DNA of 64,000 nt from Apostichopus japonicus (lineage: Eukaryota; Echinodermata; Holothuroidea; Aspidochirotida; Stichopodidae): contig NC_092579.1 of NCBI RefSeq assembly GCF_037975245.1, positions 13,564,678 through 13,628,677 on the forward strand. Reading direction: 5' to 3'. This document shows positions 58,301-64,000 of this stretch, in pieces. Below the pieces are notes generated by a model. It had not been told where the DNA came from. It ran no database searches and saw only the letters and a list, made by a program, of their open reading frames with translations. A program made the position numbers and the translations under genes. How positions within the stretch are numbered: position 1 is the stretch's first letter; the number at the start of each line of letters is the position of its first letter.

Positions 58301-61300
58301 GGTAACTTTGGTAATGTAATACAAGTCTCTATTAACAAAGATGATCTCAAGACTGATTTGTTTGACTGTGAAAAGAACGTTTTTTTCCTTAAATATTCAA
58401 AGGTTTATATTTCAGTCTTGTGTATAAGAGCTGTCATAAAAAACTTTGCTTGGCAATGCTAGATAGAGCATTAGCTTCACCGATGCCATAGGGCTCAGAG
58501 TTTGAAGACTGCTTGAACTGTAATTTTGTTAGCATTTTTGGTAGTTTTGAATAAAAGAATGCATACCCAATCCAAAGAAAGTTAATATCACCTAAAGCTT
58601 GTAGTACTACCTCTGTAACAAGACATCAGAAATGGAGCTATAAATTCTGGCAAGTGGCTGACACTTGCCTCACATCTTACACAGTAGTAGTATGACAATG
58701 GATTCACTTACATTATCTCTCACTGTTCTCTTCACACACAGGCTAACCTGTATCCTAGGTAACCTTTGAAGGAAAAACGATTTACATGTGTTTAGGTTTT
58801 CAGGAAATTTGTAAATGGGGTTAATTTGGTTTTAATGAATGTGTGAGTATCGGATTCAATGTGTGCTTAAAAGTTGAATGCCCATTTTTTTTTGAATGGA
58901 TTTCAAAACTGTGTTAAATGGTCAGTTGTTTGACCAGCCCAGCACTATATTATTGTTAAGCAGATGTTGCCCTGACTCACATGATAGTATTGAAGTTGTC
59001 TGGTTTTAATCCAATCTAAAGCAGGCTAATTAAAGAAAATGGTTGTCTTTGCAGGGCAAAGTTTTCCTCCAATTAACGACTTTATCGCAAGAATCATTTG
59101 TTTGGATAAGCTTCAGTGCAATTTTTTCTCTCTCAAGAATGTCAGTCTAGCTTTGTGAGAAATTCCTGTTTCAACACGGATATCAATAGTTTGTACGCTC
59201 TCTCAGTAGAAGATGTGTTATCTTTTGTATGATACTCTGAATGAACTTTACTACTACCAGCTAGCTAATAATTAGGTTGTTTCATCAATACAACTATTAA
59301 CTCAACTGTTTATACAAAATGAACTCAAAAGTTGGACTAATGTGCTTTTCTTTCCTTGCCTGTAGTCCACATCAGATTCATCAGATGAGCATCAGATTTT
59401 TTTGTATTTTTTTTACACTTAATGAAATTCCTAAAGTTTCACTTTGTTGACATAAATTTATAATTTGTTTCCTTTGATAGAGTTGTACCTGTTTAGCCTT
59501 CAGTCCACCAGCCTCCAAGGGTAGTCTGAGTCCTTTCACCATCAACGGTGTGGTAGCAGGGTACAGTGACGGCACAGTCCGACTCTTTGACTTATCCAAA
59601 GTCGAAATGGTACTCAAGATGCAACCACAGGCAGTAGCCATCACAAAAATAACGTTTTCTGCTGATGGTGAGTCCTTCACTTTGTATGTAGGTAATGCAC
59701 TTTACTTGAAGAAACCACGCACAGTGTAGGTAGATTTGATATTTTGGCACTGAAATCCAAGCCTCGTTCTCCCTCTAGTGGGACTAACTTTCTTTCTATC
59801 TGTTCGTCTTGTTACCGGTAGATTATGAAAATATTGAATTAAACGACGGGGGTTGATAATATATCTATTAGGATCATATCATGAATAAATAGAAAAAAAT
59901 CAGACACGAATATATCTTTGTCATTCCGTTTTCTGGTCGAGTTCTCAGAGAGTTTTCACTGTGCCTCAAGAAAAACTAATAATCGATGGTTTTGAAATTT
60001 TTGCCAAAATGATAAATATACAGATCATGGTTTGTACAGGCCAGTTTGGTTTGTACTGCAGACAATGAATATTCATTCTACCAGCGAATCATTTACATAT
60101 TCAGGCCATGTCATAATATCCGGGAGTGCGGACGGGATCATCGCCATCAGCAGCCCGACCACCGGCATCACGATGAGGGTGATCGGCGAACATAAAGGAG
60201 CGCCCATCACAGATCTCCACGTCTCCCAGGATGCTGAGCATGTGCCGGGGTTACACTCCCCCCACCTTTGGCTTGCAGCTAGCGCCGACAGGAGAGTCAG
60301 CGTGTGGTCGTCGGATTGGCCGAAAGATTTCTGTGAAATGGTCGACTGGTTGACATTCCCGGCCCCGGCATTTGCCCCCGATGGAACCGCTTTGAAGAAA
60401 AAGGACTTGGTGAGTGATGCAGCTTTAAGGGTTGTAGAATATTATCCAATATGTGAATATATTTACACCTGAAAACTGTTGTGTTCGATGCCCTTGATCT
60501 GATAACATTTTGACAGGTCAGTCACGAATAGTAGAGGTGATGCTAGAAGGTATATTCTGTCAGGTTTCAAGTGATTTGGTGCTCTCTTGTGTGGAAATTG
60601 GTGACATTTTCATGAAAGTCTACCAATGACCTTGGAATGTTGATACGTATTCCTGCAGCCGCCCCAAAATAATTTGTTCCAATTTTACATCCTTTTTTCT
60701 TTTTTCTTGAAAGCATATTTACGAGTCCTAATGATTAAATGATGAAATAGAATTCAGGTTTTTGGAAAAATTAAATGTTGATTTTGAAGAAAAATTTTTT
60801 TATTGGATGGGAATATAATGAAACCATCATCATTAATATATTTGCTGGGCTATGGATTTATCGGGGCCTCATGCAAGTCCGTTATCATTCTGTGATCAAC
60901 TTTCTGTAGATAAAAGACAAAGTTTGATGGTTTTCAAAATAGACTCATACCCACTTTAAGTAAGTATGTTCAAAATAACAATGCAAATATCAACTAATTT
61001 CAGTTGTTCAGGTTGACATGGTAACTAATAATTTTGATCAAGTGTCAAGATGCCTTCATGAACTTAATATAAAACCTTAAATACAATCTGTTGTGTTGGC
61101 AGTATATATCTGCACTGATCAACTATTTCATCATTCCATCCATCTCTGCTCATTCTCCACAGGCTCACTTTCAACTGTTACCGAGCAGTTTGGCTAGATT
61201 CTCTCCATCGGACTCTGACATCATAATTTATGCGGGCTACGGCATGCAGAAAGCGGTTAATTTCTACAGTATATCACAGAAGAAGGTTAGATCACGTAAA

Positions 61301-62779
61301 CTATCATATATATTAAGCCCAGGGTTTTGCCTTTCAGACGCGGAAAGTAGTTTCTTCCGACTTATTCGCTTAGTCCGACTTATTCGCTGGTGTGTTCAGT
61401 GGAGTTAATTTAACAGTAATTGCTCAAAAAAAATACATAGGAAAGTAAGAAAATAGGTACATCAGATGATCATCAAAGGATTATACAGTAGTTTTAATAC
61501 GTTATTCCACAAAATTGTGTTTTTTTTTGTCTGGAAAGAGCAAGGTATCTTACTTTTTATGCTTGGTTGTATTTTTGTGGCCTAAGAAGTAATTGTCTCT
61601 CTCTTTAGATTTATTTACACTTGCATGTTTCCCTGATAAACGCTACTTTACCTCATTATTTGCATACGACAAACATTAAGTCATGTAGGACGTAATTAAA
61701 AAGAACCTAATTACTTTTGTTTTCTAATCTCATCTAACAGGTAGTCAGAAGAGGTGCCCTCACACACTGGGCTACAGCTTTGGATGTTAATTCTCTTGGT
61801 CATCTCTATGCAATTGGAACCAAAGGTATTATACACTATGAACAATTAAATAGCCAACTGTACAGTTATTCATGTTGATGGTGATGGAAGCACCCTAGTA
61901 AAATACAGCCCATTAATGCTCAAGTTATAAGGCTGGAAGGCTGTTTACTTTACGACACTAAGAGGCAAAAGGGCAGGTCAAACAGCTGGTTAATCACACC
62001 ACAGACCCCGCAAACTATGGGGTGTGACCCAAAGACAGTAGGTCATTAAGTTATGTTTTTAACATCCAATTTAATTATCCTAGCAAATCTCATATCCGTT
62101 CCGACCTTCGATTCCGAGGGGGTTGGGGGTCTGGTGGGTCCTTCTGAGGGGGTTGGGGGTCTGGTGGGTCCTGGCTCAGTCCTCAATAGAAGATCCTGGG
62201 CCGTGGGCCGAAATGTTTTTTATGGACCCCCAGCTGACAGTCGATATCAGATGGCAATCAAACGAATGGTTTCAATCCGTTGATTCTATTTTTGTACACT
62301 TGTAAAGATTTTCTTCTGTTTTATGAGGAAACCATGAAGTGGTCTTGGATAAATTATCCCACTTTACCATGGCTGGCTAGATGTCAGAACCACTGCCCTC
62401 ACACATGCTTGACACACCATCACCGTGACCCCACTAAGCTATAACATTGGTTGAGTTTACATATAACAACGAGCAATGTTTATCACCGTTGGGCATGTAC
62501 GATTGATTCTTGTTGCCCATAATCATCATCCTCAATAAACAGCAATAAATTAATCATTCCTTTTGACAGTTTTTTGTTACTGGGTCTCTATTTTACCTTT
62601 TTCTCTCCCTCTTCTCACTTTCAGAACGCCTTGTTAAGTTGATGGACTATTCTGAGGGGAGCTTTCAGGATTTTGTGGGTCATTATAGCGGTATACAGTT
62701 GGTAAAATTCACTCCAACAGGGAAACACCTCTTGACAGTATCTCAGAATGAGATCTTAGTTTGGGAAGTGACAATCTGA
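29162..62779 (+). CDS. WDR90: WDR90/POC16 centriolar CFA20-WD40 protein, 36 coding exons
   Basis: Complete gene for the WDR90/POC16 family. In the family the N-terminal CFA20-like (DUF667) domain binds microtubules, and the protein sits on the inner centriole wall, where it supports centriole integrity and ciliogenesis (established knowledge). The joined exons give 5601 nt, 1866 residues plus stop, slightly longer than the vertebrate protein. Order: CFA20-like domain at about residues 2-235, K/S-rich linker 235-376, WD40 propellers 376-1031, acidic linker 1031-1186, WD40 propellers 1186-1866. WD-type strand ends are visible throughout (IRLWDLDS, VVKIWDY, IFLWDFYG, ICLWDVSS, LVVWDTHD), and the C-terminus NEILVWEVTI matches the family end. 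All 35 introns are GT-AG and every junction keeps phase. The start ATG is in MWQHPFVNVFKHFRV, which aligns with the family N-terminus. A good acceptor (tacttcag) 8 nt before it suggests a 5' non-coding exon upstream. Exon coordinates are in the block entries. Confidence 0.97.
31389..32069 (+). other. WDR90 intron 3
   Basis: Mostly occupied by the 79-81 bp tandem array listed separately, which ends about 20 nt before the exon 4 acceptor. Confidence 0.85.
31662..32047. repeat. 79-81 bp tandem repeat, five copies
   Basis: Unit marked by gaggccctgatgtttggatc, then cc-accagg-tctt, gattgaaacatcaggcagtc and aaacttattata. The gaggccct landmark recurs at about 31693, 31773, 31851, 31929 and 32009. 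Open frames across it are repeat artefacts. Confidence 0.9.
32209..34381 (+). other. WDR90 introns 4 and 5
   Basis: Intron 4 (32209-33096) includes a possible single hAT end cagtggtccacaaacgtt at about 32380 with no partner. Intron 5 (33157-34381) carries the hAT-like element at 33234-33633. Confidence 0.7.
33234..33633. mobile_element. hAT-like non-autonomous element (400 bp), family 1 copy 1
   Basis: TIRs CAGGGTTGTCCAACCT ... AGGTTGGACAACCCTG, perfect 8-bp duplication AGCTAGCC at 33226-33233 and 33634-33641. Subterminal acggcccgcgggccaca is shared with the copy at 44320. No transposase. Lies in WDR90 intron 5. Confidence 0.93.
34544..37002 (+). other. WDR90 introns 6-8
   Basis: Introns 34544-35185, 35243-35665 and 35846-37002. 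Only C/G homopolymer runs (about 34757-34776) noted. The 119-codon open frame at 36643-37002 is intronic and lacks family similarity. Confidence 0.7.
37149..39564 (+). other. WDR90 introns 9-11
   Basis: Intron 9 (37149-37806) contains the pyrimidine tract at 37267-37450. Introns 10 (37865-38843) and 11 (38963-39564) show nothing recognisable. Confidence 0.7.
37267..37450. repeat. polypyrimidine tract (CT-rich low complexity)
   Basis: About 180 bp almost purely C and T on the plus strand. It yields long spurious open frames (Ser/Pro/Phe-rich on plus, Arg/Gly/Glu-rich on minus). Confidence 0.92.
39727..41765 (+). other. WDR90 introns 12-14
   Basis: Introns 39727-40096, 40219-40688 and 40806-41765. 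Intron 14 carries the SINE at 41359-41649; nothing else recognised. Confidence 0.7.
41359..41649 (+). mobile_element. tRNA-derived SINE, plus-strand copy
   Basis: Head has tRNA-like A box (tggccaattggctaaggcg) and a perfect B box (ggttcgattcc). The body is shared with 18208-18494. The tail gtaaagtgctttgagacc and ataaagcactatataaa can fold on itself and resembles the conserved 3' domain seen in several invertebrate SINEs (from memory; specific domain not asserted). Sits in WDR90 intron 14, about 115 bp before exon 15. Confidence 0.9.
42002..43698 (+). other. WDR90 introns 15 and 16
   Basis: Introns 42002-42858 and 42999-43698. AT-rich, no element recognised. Confidence 0.7.
43964..47853 (+). 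other. WDR90 introns 17-20
   Basis: Introns 43964-45180, 45349-45873, 46003-46535 and 46667-47853. Apart from the hAT element in intron 17, only poly-T and C-rich tracts (46748-46768) were noted. Confidence 0.7.
44320..44687. mobile_element. hAT-like non-autonomous element (368 bp), family 1 copy 2
   Basis: Ends CTGGGGTGGGCAACCT ... AGGTTGACCACCCCTG (first A of CAG mutated to T), perfect 8-bp duplication GTTTAATA at 44312-44319 and 44688-44695. Subterminal acgtcccgcgggccaca matches the copy at 33234. Lies in WDR90 intron 17. Confidence 0.92.
47854..50141 (+). other. WDR90: WDR90 exons 21-24: inter-propeller acidic linker
   Basis: Exons 47854-47882, 48448-48573, 49094-49185 and 49926-50141 encode residues 1032-1186. 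Exon 21 is a 29-nt microexon (SGYKPLSKS). The segment is rich in S, P, D and E (DEMEDTPDRDEE, DEAGGDDEDESE) and ends in SCLKHFIPKQ, a short conserved string before the next propeller. Low complexity makes homology weak here. Phase agreement on both sides and good polypyrimidine acceptors support the exons. Confidence 0.82.
48540..48870 (+). repeat. exon 22 3' end plus donor, two decayed extra copies
   Basis: Exon 22 ends gttagcagagtacaaccactag/gttagta (48573). A copy, gtaagtaaagtacaaccaatag/gttagta, ends at 48750, and a more decayed one, ttcagcaaagtacagcagtcg/gttta, at about 48863. The downstream text (gctactc / ggttact, catgt / cctatgc) is loosely repeated as well. Confidence 0.7.
50142..50764 (+). 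other. WDR90 intron 24 with 11-bp tandem repeat
   Basis: accttaacatg repeated four times at about 50369-50413. Otherwise featureless. Confidence 0.8.
50907..51770 (+). repeat. 110-bp tandem array made from the exon 25 3' end, its donor and intron start, eight copies
   Basis: The landmark cttaacgataactcccaga recurs at 50912, 51022, 51132, 51242, 51352, 51462, 51572 and 51682, exactly 110 bp apart. The first copy lies in coding exon 25 and its donor. All eight keep a GGTAAGAG donor-like site; copy 8 reads ctgcagg instead of ctactgg. Copies differ by only a few substitutions, so the expansion looks recent. The array occupies the first half of WDR90 intron 25. Confidence 0.97.
51771..53745 (+). 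other. remainder of WDR90 intron 25, and intron 26
   Basis: 51771-52499 and 52704-53745 flank exon 26. No recognised elements. Confidence 0.6.
53988..55072 (+). other. WDR90 intron 27
   Basis: Contains the cataaagttaagatcatacac array (54075-54420). A candidate exon after the acceptor at 54761 has no donor and is not needed by the protein alignment. Confidence 0.7.
54075..54420. repeat. about 24-28 bp tandem repeat
   Basis: Variants of cataaagttaagatcatacacctt repeated roughly a dozen times, with length changes. Confidence 0.88.
55186..55460 (+). repeat. exon 28 3' end plus donor, partially tandem-duplicated
   Basis: catgcactgggatgcag...cagcagagatag/gtatg at the end of exon 28 (55186-55217) recurs at 55319 as catgcactgggaggcag...cagcagagatag/ggtga and at 55442 as catgcacagggaggcag. 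The intervening cacataaggactggt and ggtgtctactta blocks are also repeated. Offsets are 133 and 123 bp. Confidence 0.92.
56480..56745. repeat. about 40-bp tandem repeat, seven copies
   Basis: Unit caccctactgcccaggagac plus ctttaatgccttagcacaag, landmark ctactgcc at about 56502, 56545, 56585, 56625, 56655, 56696 and 56734. In WDR90 intron 29. Confidence 0.9.
57086..59480 (+). other. WDR90 introns 30 and 31
   Basis: Introns 57086-57857 and 57978-59480. Intron 31 has a second, decayed copy of the exon 31 end at about 58103-58125 and a tRNA-like fragment near 58460-58505 (agagcattagc ... gagtttgaa), weak. Confidence 0.55.
59668..61162 (+). other. WDR90 introns 32 and 33
   Basis: Introns 59668-60104 and 60410-61162 flank exon 33. 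No element recognised. Confidence 0.6.
61286..62624 (+). other. WDR90 introns 34 and 35
   Basis: Introns 61286-61740 and 61826-62624. The second holds a G-rich 30-bp duplication (62116-62175); otherwise nothing recognised. Confidence 0.6.
62116..62175 (+). repeat. 30-bp G-rich direct duplication
   Basis: gagggggttgggggtctggt plus gggtcct, occurring at 62116 and 62146. Several G runs on one strand give quadruplex potential. Confidence 0.85.
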
Positions 62780-62816
62780 AACAAGTATTATTTTTATGTG
62801 GCTCTGTCGTAGCTGA

Positions 62817-62822
62817 AATAAA
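62817..62822 (+). terminator. candidate WDR90 polyadenylation signal AATAAA
   Basis: Canonical AATAAA hexamer 38 nt after the WDR90 stop codon. The spacing would imply a very short 3' UTR. No transcript evidence is available, and downstream A-rich hexamers could serve instead. Confidence 0.5.
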
Positions 62823-64000
62823 CTTTTATAAAATTTTACCTTCTGCACAAGAGAAGATAAGGAAGGGTGTAGTGTCACAGGGGCCTATAGTGTCACAGGG
62901 GATAATAGTGACCTGCGATACAGTGTCTCCAGTCAGGCTTAGGGTTCATGCATAGAATAATATCTTCTTGTTTCATTGCATGTAATGTTATTTATTATTG
63001 CCTGATATTTATTGCATATCATGAAGGAGATTTGCTAAGTAAAACAGGAGTGTACAAAGAAGTGTAAAAGTTGTTTGTAAAAGGATTGTAAATAGTATTG
63101 GCAGATTGCACCAGTTTGTAGAGAAGGATTTGTACCTCAATGTGTGTAGGAAAGAATACACATACAATACACTGCTATTATCAGCATGGATTGTATCGGC
63201 AGGGAGGACGTTTAGTAATGTTAGTAATGCAATCGAACCAGTGGCCTTAAAATAAGTAAAAAATACTACTCCAAGAGCTTTATCAGCTCATAATGATGAC
63301 TGTTATTTATAACATCAGCAGCATTTCTACTTTGCTTTGGCCAACATTTGTCCAGGACACACTTGTTTGTACTGAACTTAGTCGTAAGAATAAACTGGGC
63401 CTTACAACCTGGTACACTATAGCATCCTTTTCATCGTACTGTGAGACATATGAGCTTTCTAAGATAAATAAACGAACATGCAGGAGCAGCATTCATATAA
63501 GTCAATGTAACTTCAATTATCCCTAGTTCTCATTTTATTATATTGATCCACAGTTGTTGAATATAGGATGGACGGAAATCGCATTTGCGGCAGTCTATAA
63601 TTGTTTTCTGGGAGAGGGACCCCAGACCAATCGTATACAAAAGTCTACTTGGATTATTTGTCCCCTGATTTTTTTTTCTGCAGTCGCCCATGTATTTCCC
63701 CAAACTAAATTTCTAAGCCATGAGATCTAAAACTTATACAACAACCAGTTAAAACAACAGTATCGGGCAGTATGTTATCACCCTCTGTTCTATTTTTGAA
63801 GAAAAAATTACGATTAAAACATTGAACGCTTCTATCACTTACGAGGAACAACACAAAACCGGAAAACATTTATGAATAACAAAGGTTTGATTTGACTGCT
63901 TTGAAATCATGTATCACTGGCAAGATGTGTCGAGCGCCCTCTTTTATCGCTTCTATTTCTTAGCATACAACTTCTGAGGAACAATAGAAAACCGAAATAC
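62823..64000. other. 3' flank of WDR90, no gene seen
   Basis: AT-rich sequence with only short open frames that lack codon structure or recognisable similarity. A degenerate direct repeat is visible: cgcttctat plus gaggaacaa...aaaaccg at about 63826-63866 and again at about 63948-63997. Nothing else is supported. Confidence 0.5.

Larger units (their letters stand above)
50765..62779 (+). other. WDR90: WDR90 exons 25-36: second WD40 propeller region and stop
   Basis: Exons: 50765-50942, 52500-52703, 53746-53987, 55073-55217, 55917-56037, 56908-57085, 57858-57977, 59481-59667, 60105-60409, 61163-61285, 61741-61825 and 62625-62779 (residues 1187-1866). Family landmarks are GLRLKSVLGFNGNGRGNVIW, LASASGS, YVGTNTGVLSAWDTRQ, EDEMTLDGAI, FQVLDQSCTCLAFSPP, EHKGAPITDLHV, WLAASADRRVSVWSSDWP and the end SQNEILVWEVTI. 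Exons 25, 28 and probably 31 are followed in their introns by copies of their own 3' ends (see repeat entries). The TGA stop is at 62777-62779. Confidence 0.95.

Overview
This is an animal nuclear genome segment. It has long genes split by canonical GT-AG introns, AT-rich introns, many microsatellites and homopolymer G/C runs, and dense short mobile elements. Gene content (a mitochondrial glycine carrier and a CFA20/WD40 centriole protein) and repeat style suggest an invertebrate deuterostome, possibly an echinoderm. The species cannot be fixed from the sequence.

Layout. (1) 1-3.5 kb: unassigned DNA with two tandem arrays, then an orphan open frame (2603-2998, +) that looks like the membrane-spanning and cytoplasmic end of a single-pass protein, followed by a polyadenylation signal. 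(2) 3.5-12.4 kb: no convincing gene; three short DNA transposons with clean target-site duplications (5432-5807, 6573-6815, 7404-7766), a minisatellite and low-complexity sequence. (3) 12,382-22,006, minus strand: a complete SLC25A38 gene, 9 coding exons, 301 residues. (4) 22-29 kb: the divergent intergenic region, carrying a U2 snRNA 5' fragment, a 644-bp DNA transposon, a 1.19-kb fold-back element with an alternating 129-bp repeat inside, and a further inverted-repeat element. (5) 29,162-62,779, plus strand: a complete WDR90/POC16 gene, 36 coding exons, 1866 residues, with SINE, hAT and tandem-repeat insertions in its introns. (6) 62.8-64 kb: 3' flank without a gene.

Both gene models were built by hand from splice sites. 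Every exon junction keeps phase, total coding lengths are multiples of three (906 and 5601 nt), and lengths are close to the vertebrate proteins as I remember them. The two genes are head to head but act in different compartments: glycine import for haem synthesis in mitochondria, and the centriole wall. I see no pathway linking them.

The most unusual feature is inside WDR90. The 3' end of exon 25 together with its splice donor has been amplified into eight 110-bp copies, and similar but more decayed duplications follow exons 22, 28 and probably 31. No new enzymatic or defence system was found.
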